Shown here one piece after another: positions 35,125 through 46,545 of a stretch of 64,000 nt of DNA. The stretch spans positions 62,001 through 126,000 of the forward strand of contig NW_026570337.1 in assembly GCF_019649055.1 (NCBI RefSeq). Reading direction: 5' to 3'. The translations under genes and the position numbers were made by a program. A model generated the notes under the pieces. The model was not told where the DNA came from, ran no database searches, and saw only the letters and a program-made list of their open reading frames with translations. The stretch's first letter is position 1. The number at the start of each line of letters is the position of its first letter. Source of the DNA: Paramacrobiotus metropolitanus (taxonomy: Eukaryota; Tardigrada; Eutardigrada; Parachela; Macrobiotidae).

Positions 35125-38100
35125 ATGTCGGATTCAGACGAAGTTACGTTTAATGTCAGCGGCAAGGTATTCCAGACTTCGCGCAGCACTGTACTGAAGC
35201 ATCCAGATACGTATTTAGGCCAGCTTGTCCAATCTAACCTTCCGGAGTACTTTCTGACGTGCGATCCCACTATTTTTGGCCACATACTGAATTACTACCG
35301 GACGGATCTGCTGCATTTTCCCGAAGGAGGATGTGCCGTCGAATTTGATGAGGAGTTGGCTTTCTTCCAACTGACACCGGGATTATTCTGCAGTTGCTGC
35401 ACTGAGCGGTACCGCACTCAGAAACGGAAATGGGAAGAGCGCCTGCTCAGCAATCCAACGGATAATGGGAATAACAGCGCAAGAAAGCCGTTTGACTTGG
35501 CGGTCAGAATTCGCGAAGGTTTAGATAACCCGATATCGTCAAAAACGGGCCTCGGCTGGTATTTCTTTACAAACGCCCTGATCGCAGGTAAACTGGTGAA
35601 ATAGATTCCGGGAAACGAAAATGACGTGCTTCGGTTTGGTTTCTTTTTCTAAGCTTTGCGTGACTGAAATGTTTGACATCATGTACCTCGTAAGATGGGT
35701 GGAACCATGGATTATTTATTTTCACAGTGACGATGGGGTTTCACATAGTAGAAATGGGCATCTGTGGCACACACGACCAGAATTCCGTTACCTGTTCATC
35801 ACTGTTTCGTCCTTTTCTCCGTCCCCTGGATGCTTTATATGTGGCTGTCTTCATTGTGGAGTACACACTCAGAATATATGCAGCTCAAAATACCGGCAAA
35901 TTTTTGCTGAGTTTCCCCTCTTTCTTGGATGCGGTATGTAAACCAATCCCACCAGGGCCCGGTCACCGCCTCCCCCTTCAGAAAAATTTCATTTTTTGTT
36001 TGAAGACAGATTTGGTACTGGTGATAATAAAAAATGTAATTTCACCGGCAATGGTCCAATGGGAGTGGCCAAAAATAATTTAAATAATATTCAGTGCAAA
36101 CTGTATGTATTGTCAATGTACGAGTACTTTACTGTGCTTATGCTCATACAGTCTGTACTTCTGGTTTATAAATTATTATGTTCCGAGGCATTGCTGTATT
36201 ACCTGTTATCACTGCAAACTTGCCCCTTGACTAATTTTCAATTTTTAATGACTGCTTTTACAATAAAAAATTTCGGAAAATTTCGCCGGTATGGGATTTG
36301 ATTGGATTGCACTTCTTTCTGTATTATTCTGCGTGCTGCACCGCGCAGGCGCTGATGGTTTCTCAGAGTTCAATAAGTATACGGATTTCATAAAAATTTT
36401 ACATTGTCAAGCCAGTTTAATGAAGAAGTCGAAATAGGAGCTTTCAACAAAATGATAAAATAAACAGCGCAGAAATTTTTTTAATGGGAATACAATAGTA
36501 TGTACTTCAAGCGCAGTACTTACTGTACATTGACAAGATATACCGAACATAAATTCGATTTTGGCCACGCCCGCTGGACCATTGCCGGTGAAATTATTTT
36601 TTTTTATTATTACCAGTGCCAAATCTGTCTTTGAGCAAAAAAGGAAATTTTTCGGAGGGGGGAGGCGGTGACCGAGCTCTGGTCAGAAGTACAGCTAAAA
36701 CTGTACATAATATTATACTGGAATATTCACGCGCATATTACTGCTGCAGGTCTTTATCATCTTTTCTTGCCCAAGAATAATCTGGGACGCTGAAGTCCAC
36801 AAATTCGATCTATTCGTAATAATTGTCGCTCTTCGTATGCTACGCGCCTGTCGTAAGTCTAAAGCGTTGTAGCAATTAAACTCTGTTTCGCAACAAGCTT
36901 TTGCCTTAAAAGCCATCAGTCCTATGCATAGAAATGCGGCTGCGACATTCTGCAGTTTATTTCGTAATTAATGAATTACAGATACGAGTACAAGCTCCGT
37001 CATAACTGCAGCTCAATTTCAGGATTGAGAATTCCTCAACCCACCGTGAAAAACCGTGCCGAGGAAGCATTCTTTGCTTTTTTCCTGCAAATCATGAGCG
37101 TTTTGATGCTGTTCGCCTCCGTAATGATGTATTACTGGGAGAGACGTCACCCTGGAACGCCCATTATTAGCGGCATAACCGCCATCTGGCACAATGTGAT
37201 GACTCTGGCGACTATTGGGTACGTTTAATAAGGGACACACACGCATCGAAAACTACCCTGCGCTATAAATGCGCATACGTACTAGGCTATATCTGTATTA
37301 TAATGTATATATGGCATTTTTACCGAACATATCCTCTATCTGTGTTAAAATGTCTGGATTGTATGGTATGCAGTACATATACTGTATGTATTGTACAGCG
37401 CCGGGAAGCCACCTTCGGGCAGTACATAACAAACATTCTTCATCTTTCACCATTGTCGTCTAAAAAATTTGTTTTATTTTCCCGTGAGAGTTTTTGCTCT
37501 ATAGCACTTTTCTTAGTCTCTATGTAAAAATGTAATGGTCAACAAACGCGAGCTAAAATTTCATTTTCGTTTTCTGGGCGAAACTCACGTTGCTTATTCA
37601 GAAATAATCACGTTCATTCGTTAATACAGTATTTTAAAAATTGTTTAAAGTTGAAACGAGCAAAGCGATGGCGCGGTTTACTAATGGCTTCTTTCTCGTT
37701 TCCGTTTTATTACTCAGATCTGGCCCAAAGCGTCTAGTGCGCCCAGGAACTCCTTTCTTCGAACGGCTTAACATACAAGTCTATGGGAGATAAACATAGT
37801 CACGAGTACTCTTCAATCAATAATCGCTTAAGGATCTTCTGCTTATTCGTAAGAGGCACCTTCTAGGTCACTCAACAGTCTCCAGAAAAGTCCGCATAAA
37901 CTATTGGTTGGCGAGTTTATGAAAGGTGCATTGATAAGCCTTCGAAAAGTGACCGCTCCCCCAACCCCTTAACAACCCCTTATGTCTTTTAAGCCATGTG
38001 GAAAGGTTTCGGTTTTAATAATTTTGGATTTTCGACGAAAAGTTACTCTAAAAACTTGCAAAAATAAATGTAAAAACCGTATATGGAAATATTTGTAATT

Positions 38101-38521
38101 TAGTTTGCAAAACTGCCCGAACTTGGCTGCACAGGGCTGCATGAGGAAGACAGGGAGCTGATGCATGACGCGTATAAAGGCTTGCTTAGCGCAATATGTA
38201 ACAGCGTACGCAACAATTCTCTCTCTGTAGCGAGACAGCAAAATCGAGTGAAACGTTTTATTACAACATGGCCTGTTTTAGGTACGGCGGTATGAATCCA
38301 AAGAGTGTCCCCGGAAAAATCACCACGAACATTTGCAGATTATGGGGGGTGTTCCTTATGACGTCATTCTGGCGAACGATATTTCTGAACGCACGCAGGA
38401 CTTCGGAGCACTATTATCGCCTCCGTGAAAAGGTGATTACTGGTCAACCTTATTGAGAAATGGCTTTGCAATGGTTGGCCTTATTTGTTTTCAGCAAAAG
38501 ACCCGAAAGGACTCGGCTTGA
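35125..38521 (+). CDS. Divergent Shaw-like voltage-gated K+ channel, six exons, 381 aa
   Basis: Exons 35125-35587, 35728-35933, 36750-36852, 37023-37218, 38282-38432, 38495-38521; all GT-AG and phase-consistent, no internal stop. The N-terminal T1 tetramerisation domain has FNVSGKVFQT, ILNYYRTDLLHFP and an exact HX5CX20CC zinc motif, the signature of non-Shaker Kv channels; NYYRT...FDEELAF resembles Kv3/Shaw. S1 spans exons 1-2, S2 is LYVAVFIVEYTLRIYAA, S3-S4 is short with VALRMLRACRLR (three arginines at three-residue spacing), S5 follows NRAEEAFF. The pore reads AIWHNVMTLATIG plus, across a phase-2 intron, YGG: the usual GYGD is GYGG. S6 lacks the PVP hinge (MTSFWRTIF instead). The C-tail is very short. 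It should assemble as a membrane tetramer. Conductance is uncertain. Confidence 0.9.
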
Positions 38522-40139
38522 TCCTACAAAATGATGGACTGGAAATTTTTACTTTCTTGTCGTAATGTTTCTCGGGTTTACATGCAACAAAATCGCTGAA
38601 TGCTCAGGGAAAATGTTATTAAAGTGTCAGTTTCTTCTTGCGCCTCCCTTCGAATACCGGCAACCGTGTGGTAATGGTCAGTGTGTTTGCCATTTATTGT
38701 GAGAAAAAAGTGTTAAAGCGTCAGACTGATCAGAGCGTTGAGTGAATCAGACTAACCATAAATCTATGCGTACATAGCTGATAGCATTTGAAACGCAACC
38801 TTTGGGAAAAATATCTGGATTTTAATAGGACACTTTTAGTCGGCTTGTTGGGAAAATAAGCCGGTAGTAAATTGTTGGCGATGACCTTTAAGACAATATC
38901 CTACTTTCCAGCACTTATTTTTTAAATTTTTTTAAGAGACTGGATTTCGTCTGCCTTTGAATGTATTTAGTTTAACCGCTTGCGAGCGACAGTCCGTTCC
39001 GCAGAATTCACACATGCTTTGCGGTGCCCAACACAACGTGCGCGATGCCCGGCCGGAGAAAAGCAGCGATCGGAGCTGCTACAAGGTATAATTTGGGCTG
39101 GAGCGAGTACGTAAATCTGCAACCGGTGTATCTTGATTTTAATTTGATAATAATATAAAAAATAATGAAATTGAGTGCGTTCCATCGTGGAGATGCTGCA
39201 GTATGCAGTGTACGCCGGTAGAAAGAGTAGAATTCTGCTCTTCCCGCACGCAGACCAATAAATAACGGTTGCGTAACGCGAGTAGCCCTCCACTGGCGGC
39301 ACGGAACCATTAGAAGATGGTGATCAAAATGTCATAACGAAATTACTGCACCCATCACTCTCAATTTTTCATTTACATGCGTAATCCGCAACAGCCGATC
39401 GAACATTAAACTGCAAACGAGTCAGGCATGATACGACTTGCGGTTTACCAACTCGACGGCTGGGTTATTAACAGAAAAAAAACATTAATTTTGGCGCACA
39501 ATCACACAGCTATATGCCGGGATTATAAATGAGCCTGCATGGAGGGCATTCTAACTGCGCCATAACACTCTTCCGGCGAACGCAGCAACACTTATAAAAG
39601 TCGGTAGCGACCTTAGTGTTAATCATCGGCGTCCGCTGTACCAAGAAGAGAAAGTGGATCAGGCAGGCGGAAAGTTACACCTTAGCATCGCAGGAGATCC
39701 TAGTCTGCATTACAAAACGTCGCTTTCCGTTAAATACGGTGGTCACTAGTAGCCAGTCACTGCTGTATCTTGCTGTGTGGCTGCTTTGTTTCAAATTGCA
39801 GAGGTGCGAACGATGAACGATATGCATGGCCCTGACTTTAGCGCCCGACAAAGCCAAACATAACTTGCTCGGAACGTTCACTTGGTTTTGATGCAGATTT
39901 GCAAACAATAATGTGAATGCGATAACATGCACGTACTAATCTCTAGCGCTGTATGATGATTCTTATTAATTTGATTTTTCGCTACCACCAGTACAGTATC
40001 GGTAATTTTTTAAGGCACTGGCATTAGCCAGAGCCTACAGAGTAGAGGCACTGGCAAAGCAAGAGTTACTCAGCAGCATATACGTAAGTTCGTCCAGATA
40101 CGGTATTTCTGTCAATAAATTGAGTTCTTCTTTACTTAC
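38522..40139. other. No gene seen; contains a repeat shared with 45.7 kb
   Basis: 3' flank of the Kv gene. 39038-39190 resembles 45665-45825 (GCGATGCCCGG, CGATCGGA, GTACGT, TTGATTTTAATTTGATAAT), so the local duplication that copied the Kv gene may extend this far. No motif in the short frames. Confidence 0.4.
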
Positions 40140-40830
40140 CGCGTCCAAAATAATCATAAAACGTAACAGAAAGATGCAAGCTTGCGGAGCCGTACACATT
40201 TTGCTGGCGTATTCAATCATGATTACGGCTGTGTATATAACATCCAGGCGAAGAACAACTTCACTGAAATGCGCTTGTGCACAAGAAATTGGCCAGTTTT
40301 CGTGTCCGCATATTCCACGAGTACCAGCTTCCAATAGGTGAATGAACATATGGGAAGCTGGTACCTGTGAATGAACACCGACAATGTAGAGATGATGATT
40401 GCCTGATTACCTTCTTATAAAATTCTACAGAAAACCATCTTACAAAACTGCTCCTAGGGCTATGTAAATGCCGGAAGCACACGCGCAACAATTTCAACAC
40501 GTAACCGGCTTCAAAAGCTGCCTGATAGGATGGCGCTGGTAAGAAAGTTTCTTACCAGCGCCATCCTGTCAGGCAGCTTTTGTAAAGAAAGTACCCGGCC
40601 TTGCTAAAACCGGTCGACATGAGATTATAAAACAAACTTCCAGATTTTGTCCCGCAAATCCAACGGCCGTCGTGTCCCATTATCGTACAGCGCTCTACAG
40701 AAAACTCGGCTGTTGAAAACGACGGGCAGCTTATATGGGCTTTGGATCGAATCCGGCAACATAATACCAGTGCCCGAAAGAGCTGATTTATCCGATTAAT
40801 GATTATCAACAATTTTGAGTTAGAATTATG
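40140..40830 (-). pseudogene. Kv channel gene fragment, copy c
   Basis: The exon 40364-40140 reads in frame as a Kv S1/S2 exon: GICGHENW, then LDVIYTAVIMIEYASK and a FLLRFMIILDA end at a good GACGCG|GTAAGT donor, homologous residue by residue to exon 2 of the intact gene (LDALYVAVFIVEYTLR). A 46-base intron separates it from an exon-1 end (about 40411-40500), phase 0. Further right, 40560-40620 repeats the exon-1 end again beside a 35-bp-arm hairpin, and T1 is not recognisable. S3-S6 exons are absent to the left. Remnant of a minus-strand paralogue; a working product is unlikely. Confidence 0.55.
40512..40582. repeat. 35-bp-arm hairpin inside Kv copy c
   Basis: Arms 40512-40546 and 40548-40582 (starting CAAAAGCTGCCTGATAGG) differ at one base, with a single central G. 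It duplicates, in inverted form, the end of the Kv exon 1 homology. Confidence 0.85.
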
Positions 40831-41078
40831 ATCCTATAGATCCGGTAAACAATATGATATTGAATAATTAACTTTGTACTCGTATATCGTAGCGGATGGC
40901 TGATGGCTCGAAAGGTATCTGTAGTCGGTAATCCGCTTCTGATATGCCATGTATCTCAAGTTTCATAATTTTTCTTGTTAATTAATTTAACACCGTAATC
41001 ATAAATTTAACATGACACCATCGGTGATCTAGTATTGCTGGTCAGATTCGTGCGTGATCAGCTCGCACTATTATGGAT

Positions 41079-41771
41079 TTAAACTAAATGACGAGAACTA
41101 AGAGAGAATTGGGATGAGTGGCACATCACCGATAAAAGATCAACAACACCATTTTTGTCCAGAAACATGGGGTATCTTCCAGTACTTAGTGTGAATACCG
41201 TTGTGCCTGCGCTAACAGCCACGATACCACACAGTTCGGTAGATTCGATGGTGAGAAAGTTCACGCAAAATTCAGATAACATAGATTGTAAGTATGTAAA
41301 GTCAATATGACAGCCGAGGGTGGACCACGACTGCCGTCGATTTCGACTACGTTCTTTACGTAATCGAAGTATTTGTGTCATGTCTACCAAGAGCGGCATT
41401 AGATCTGTAATGGTTTCACAGTTGTTGCGGAATACAGTAGCCGCACTGAGCCGGCAAACTGTTTGAGCGGATACACCGTTTGCCATTAAATCCCGAAACA
41501 TACGAGTATGAGCCATCAGTACTGCAAACAGTGGTTTTTGTACCCATTTCAATAAAACTAATCTCCGCGATACGGATTTTTTCGGACGAATATGCCGCAT
41601 TTCTTTTTCGCATACGCATGCTTTTTTCAGCAATGCACATAATAACTGCTTAAGTGGTGCGACATTTCGTCGAACAAATAGACCGCTTGTTATGGGACAC
41701 TTTGCTGCAGAAACTTTGCCGAAAATTGAACCCATCACGAGACTTACTCGTAACAAAATATAAAGAGACAT
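41079..41771 (-). CDS. Hypothetical ORF, 230 codons
   Basis: The longest open frame in this interval. It has a hydrophobic start (MSLYILLRVSLVMG), a basic Cys-containing segment (CALLKKACVCEKE), a helix-prone LLKWVQKPLFAVLMAH stretch and an arginine-rich LRLRKERSRNRRQ. No family recognised. Its upstream end overlaps the block shared with 34.1-34.2 kb, which is not open in the same frame there. It could be a chance ORF in decayed Kv flank. Confidence 0.2.
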   Translation of the reverse strand: MSLYILLRVSLVMGSIFGKVSAAKCPITSGLFVRRNVAPLKQLLCALLKKACVCEKEMRHIRPKKSVSRRLVLLKWVQKPLFAVLMAHTRMFRDLMANGVSAQTVCRLSAATVFRNNCETITDLMPLLVDMTQILRLRKERSRNRRQSWSTLGCHIDFTYLQSMLSEFCVNFLTIESTELCGIVAVSAGTTVFTLSTGRYPMFLDKNGVVDLLSVMCHSSQFSLSSRHLV

Positions 41772-42630
41772 ACTGCAATTCTATTAATTTGTACAATATC
41801 CCGAAAATACCCTGATTTCTGTCTGCTCTAAGCATTTGTGCGGTATCTACTCTTTCTAACTTTTTCCAAACCTTCCAATTTGTAGCCTTCGTATGTGCCC
41901 TGGTCAGAGGATCAACGTTCCCGAAGCATTCCGCGAAATGACGTTAGCCAGTCCTTCCTGTGCATTTCCGGAAGTAACGCTACCGGATGCGCTGGCTTAC
42001 GAACGAGAACCGAGAACAAAATGATTGAGTTGCGCGCCACCACCACGTTAATTGGATCGGCGAATGAACACCGCCTGTCCGTGCTCTATCGTGTAAGGTC
42101 ATCCGCAGGATGACGCTTCAATAATATATTTAATTTCACGGTTTCGTGTTTCACCTGCAATGGGAATCCAAGTAGCGCCGGAGTGTCTCAGCGGACAGTT
42201 TCAATGTTAACGCAAACTGTCACTTCGAATACAGGTCTACTGTTGGATAACCCATTAATTAGTTTAGTACGGAAATTATACAAGTCAGTCCGCAGTGCAC
42301 TTAATCAACGGTAGATAGAGCGAGGCGAGGCGACAGACTGACTATTGGCGTCGGATCATAAATTTTGGAATAAATTCAAAAACGTAGTAGATCGCTTTCA
42401 ATCCACCGGAAAATGCCAGATATAGTTACGTTTGATGTCAGTGGCCAAATGTTCAGGACCGAGTGAAGTAGTTGGCTGAAACACCTTGTACAGATCTGGG
42501 CGGTCTTGTCACATCAAATCTTCCAAACGTTTTTATTGAACCATAATTCTGCTTTTTTGGTCATATACTGAGCTACTATTACACGGATTTTCTGCATTTT
42601 CCCGAAATATAATGCGTCACAGCATTTGAT

Positions 42631-42979
42631 ACGCACCCGAACAACTGGGAATGTGACATTTCACCGCACTAAAATTAGATGCGCGAATTTTCGTCGCGAA
42701 GAAATTTTTCCACAGGACATACGGAGGCTGGGACACTTCGGTTTGGAACGTCTTGCTGTGAAACATTTCACCTTTGCAGCATTTGGCCGCAAGACATCTG
42801 GCCGCGGACATTTCGTAATGTTTTCTCATGTCTTCTTGTGTTTTCTAATGCTTTCTGATATCTCGACGAAATGGCCTCGCGACGAGACAGATGACTTGCG
42901 GCGTAATGTCCGGTCAAACAAATGTTTCGCGGCGGAACGTTCCATGGCCTGATAAACTTGCGGCGAAATGCCGCAGTCC
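42631..42979. mobile_element. 349-bp satellite-like insertion with 8-bp target duplication
   Basis: Flanked by CATTTGAT on both sides (42623-42630 and 42980-42987), one copy of which is at the homologous place in the intact exon (AATTTGAT). The insert consists of degenerate ~22-bp words of the GGACATTTCGCCGC type. No clear TIR. An inverted copy with the same flanks is in the Kv fragment at 30.8-31.2 kb. Confidence 0.75.
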
Positions 42980-43415
42980 CATTTGATCAGGCGTTGGCGG
43001 TTCTTTAACTGGCACCGAAATTAATCAGCGGCTGCTGCATTGCGAAGTGTCGCAAAGAAAACCTGAACTGGAGGATCCCCTGATCCGCAATGCAACGGAT
43101 GGAGGGAATGACAACACAGGAAGTCCGTTGCATCTGCCGGTCAAAATTCGGATGGGTTCGGAAAATGCAATGTCGTCAAACACTGTCAAAAGTTGTATTT
43201 CTTTACAAAGATCCTAACAGCAGGTACACTTATAAAATAAGTATCAGTAAATCAAAATGACATGCTGCAGTTGTATTTTCTTTTTGGCGCGTCACATGAC
43301 TGCCATGTTTGACATCTTCTAAGGTGGTTTAAGTGATGGACACTTTGTTTTCACAGTGATGATGGGCTTTCACATACCGCAGTTGAAGCGGCGGGCACCT
43401 TCTGGCACACACGAA

Positions 43416-43485
43416 CGGGAAAATTGTTGTGCACAAGTAATTGAATGCTGCAGCATTCAGTTTCCTGTGCACAATAATTTAGCCG
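43416..43485. repeat. 35-bp-arm imperfect hairpin in Kv copy b
   Basis: Arms 43416-43450 and 43451-43485 meet at GAATGCTGCAGCATTC; outer parts CGGGAAAATTGTTGTGCAC and GTGCACAATAATTTAGCCG pair with few mismatches. Inserted relative to the intact S2 exon. Confidence 0.75.
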
Positions 43486-44370
43486 TTTTCTTCTTTCCCT
43501 TGATGCTTTGAAATTGTCAGCATTTACTGTAAAATATGCCATCAAAATATATGCATACCAAAGACCGGCACATTTCTTTCTGATAGCCTGATGGTGAGTT
43601 TCGTTCTTTCTTGGATGCGGTATGTTAGTCAAATCTCAGAATTATAGCTACAACTGTACAGATATTGGAATACTCATGCATATTATTATCTTCCGCAGTT
43701 CTTCATCATTTTTTATTGCCCAAGAATAACCTGGTATACTGAGGTCAGCCAATACAATTTATTTGCATTAATAATATTATTACGAGGAAGTCGTATTGGT
43801 TGATTTGTCGCCGCGCCAGTCGCAAGTCTAAAGCGCTGGAACAACACTTCTTCGCAACAAAATTAAGCCTTAAAAGCATCAGTTGTGTGCATAGAAAAGC
43901 GTCTGTAGACTTGTATGCATTACCGAAATTTACGAATTATCGGCTTCCGGGTTAATGTTGCTTACATGCATTTCACGATTGAGAAATCCTCAACCCACCG
44001 TGACGAACAGAGCCGAGGAAGCGTTTACTCTATTTTTTCTGCAAACAAGAAGCGTGTTGGCATTTCCTGCATTTCAGACTCTTCTGATTAGTCGGGTGGA
44101 TACTTATTTTTTTGAGCGGAAACTCTGCGCTAATAACTGTAAAATAATTCCTGCACAAAAAACGAAAACGTTTGCGTGACAAAGGAGCGTTAATGAGCTC
44201 GGTCTCATGCCCATCGATATACATAATGTTGACCATCATTAAATCGTCGCAAAATGTTACATACATGTATATTGATGGCCAGGAGCTCACGGAGCTCTGG
44301 GCGTAGATGCGAGCTCTAGCTGCAATATCACTACTTCAAAAAATGTCATATTATAATATGGGCTTAAACC

Positions 44371-44541
44371 CAGGGCGCCGTTCACTGGAAACCGAGAAAC
44401 GGCCGGAAAATGCACCGATGGGGGAATCGAACCCCGGCTACGTCGTTAGATCCGCGTAGGCAGTACCACTGCACCACGGCGTAATACGGTGAAATCCTTT
44501 GAAAGACTATCGCTGTACGTAAGCCGCTTCTCTCCTCACAT
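44371..44541 (-). repeat. tRNA-derived SINE, copy 1
   Basis: 171-bp unit homologous over its full length to 59344-59514 on the other strand. Inside it a tRNA-like segment keeps box A (TGGTGCAGTGGTA) and box B (GGTTCGATTCC) and a good T arm, but the anticodon arm is abnormal, so it is not a functional tRNA. Conserved sequence on both sides (TGTGAGGAGAGAAGCGG upstream in its own orientation, CCGTTTCTCGGTTTCC downstream) shows the unit is a repeat, not an isolated tRNA gene. Confidence 0.75.
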
Positions 44542-44559
44542 GCTGAAGGCTCCCGACGC

Positions 44560-44756
44560 GTTACTTTCATTTATCTGGGCTCCCGCTCGTTAAAACGGCT
44601 GCAAAACAGCAAGCATCAAAGTAACCGCGCAAAATGGCGGTTACGCATACTTCCGGCCGTATTGGCGGTATGGGCACCACCGTTGTGCGCAGTTACATGG
44701 CTATGCGAATGTAATTTATTAGGAGCCCATATACTGTCTATGATTTATCAAAGTAT
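44560..44756. mobile_element. Internally deleted Tigger-family MITE
   Basis: Left end matches the inner part of the Tigger TIR and subterminal region (ACTTTCATTTATCTGGGCTC, then CGGCTGCAAAACAGC; compare CAACAGTTTTGCAGCCG inside 16050-16075). Right end has AGGAGCCCATATACTGTC and TATCAAAGTATGC. No coding capacity; would depend on a transposase such as that at 16215-18036. Confidence 0.6.
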
Positions 44757-46545
44757 GCAGTTCAACATTGAAATTACAAATTGGATAAAATACTGTACTT
44801 TTCAATTTTCTGTGGTGCAGTATATTACTGTATATTGTAGGTACTTCCTAACCACACGGATTGGCTGATGGTCTCTAATGGAAAGTTTGAACACACGGCT
44901 AACCGCTATTCGGGAAAGCCGGTAGTCATATGGCCGGAAAGCCGTTAAGGGACACTGGGCACTAGCGGAATCGTATGTCAACGGAAGTACGAAAAAATGC
45001 TTGGCAGTGTTTGCCCAGCTAAAAGAGAACCCACCGGAAATATCCTTCTGCGTAAAGGAGCAGTACTACTCAGTGTGTGTGAGATGCACTATTACTTTGT
45101 ATGCACCATTGTATATAGATGTATATTCCCGTTTTCACATTAATTACCCTTAAATAAACAACTCTTAGCTTACTAATGTATCTTACAAATAAATTTTTGT
45201 TTTATTCCGCATTGGCAGCGCACATACCAACCAGCGCAGGTTTTGACGAATTAATATGAATGAAATTCAAACACTGAAAAAAAATCCAGATTCGGTAGTG
45301 TTATCCGAAAATTTAGGACGCGCGCGCTCAATATACCCAAAACACAAAATGGCCAAAATGGAACGGGGCGACTATACCGTAGAGCAACAAATTTTTCATC
45401 CTGGTTTTCAATTGAGCGCGGTTGCTAGTTCACAGCAGTCAAAATGGTGACCATTTTGACCACTCTAATTCCTAACAAGCACTCCATTAAATTCTATTCT
45501 ACCTCTATTCTATTCTATGATCTTTCTGCCGACCAGCATCACCCAACGAAATCGACGGCAAACTCTCGGCTATCGTCGGCTTGGCACTACCCATTGGCTA
45601 CCTACCCGACGGCTTGGCATTGGCTTACAAAAAACTACTCAGATGCTCAATTTCTTAAAACAGCGTACGCGATGCCCGGTCGGAAAAAACTACCGATCGG
45701 ACCTGCTAGTGGCACAACTTGGGGAGAGGGTACGTGAATTTGCGGCCGGTATATCCCGAGTTGAATTTGATAATGTCGATAGTAATGCGTTCAACGCATT
45801 GCGTTGAGTGCGTGCCACCACGGTGCTGTTGTAATAAACAGGGTACGTCGTTAAAATCACGCTTGTACCGTGAAGGTTGAAGGGTTGCGGTGAATTTATG
45901 CTGATGAGTGGACCTTCGTCTTAACTGCAGAGCTAAAGTGCCTTTATAGCGAGTGGTCAGTCTGAGAACGGTACACGGTGATACAGCGGGTTGGACGTTG
46001 TGCTGTTCCTGACCTCCACTACTTGTATTTCGCAGAAATTCTGCCGATGCTGTAAAAGCGGAAAGACTGTGGGTGTTCGTTACGGCCGTAGGCGCAAATG
46101 TTGGCACAGCGGCCGGCGGAAACCAAAATCTCTAACCTGCGCTCATTAGATAAAATACACTAATTTCCGTAACGATTACCGTGTCACTTGAGCTCGTAAT
46201 GCTCCTACAGTGTGGTTTTCACTAATTCTGTCACTGGGTGCGCGTGTTGTCTGGTTTTTATGTGCAACAGGATACCTTGGTCTAGAACGCGCTATTCAAG
46301 TGTCGGCTTCCCTCGGGCTTTTGATTACCACACTGCGAGTCAGAGCACCGGCAACCATCTTCTTACCGGGTGCCTCTTGCCATTTATTGCGGGGAGCAGT
46401 CGATGTAAAGAGATTCACTACATCTGCCAGTTTGTGCGTAACATACCTGTTAGCTAGCGAAATGCAGCTTCCCATTGCCGACATTGTATCTGTAGCGGTG
46501 TTCTCCGCCGTCGCCCTGCAGAATAACGGCACCACCGATCCGCAG
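44757..46545. other. No gene seen
   Basis: Contains a perfect 22-bp palindrome at about 45438-45460 (GTCAAAATGGTGACCATTTTGAC) and the 45665-45825 block shared with 39.04-39.19 kb. A minus-strand frame (45706-46107) has no recognised motif. Confidence 0.35.

Larger units (their letters stand above)
42412..44075 (+). pseudogene. Kv channel pseudogene, copy b (intron-containing duplicate)
   Basis: Starts ATGCCAGATATAGTTACG, where the intact gene has ATGTCGGATTCAGACGAAG, and keeps recognisable T1 (DVSGQMFRTE then stop), exon-1 end (about 43180-43221), S2 exon flank (about 43345-43620, ending TTTCTTGGATGCGGTATGT), S3-S4 (about 43697-43820, TTGCCCAAGAATAA ... CGCAAGTCTAAAGCG) and pore-exon start (43975-44075, GATTGAGAAATCCTCAACCC). 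Stops and frameshifts are frequent and the pore itself is lost. Because introns and 5' flank are copied, this is a segmental duplication, not a retrocopy. It is interrupted by a 349-bp insertion at 42631-42979. Confidence 0.85.
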
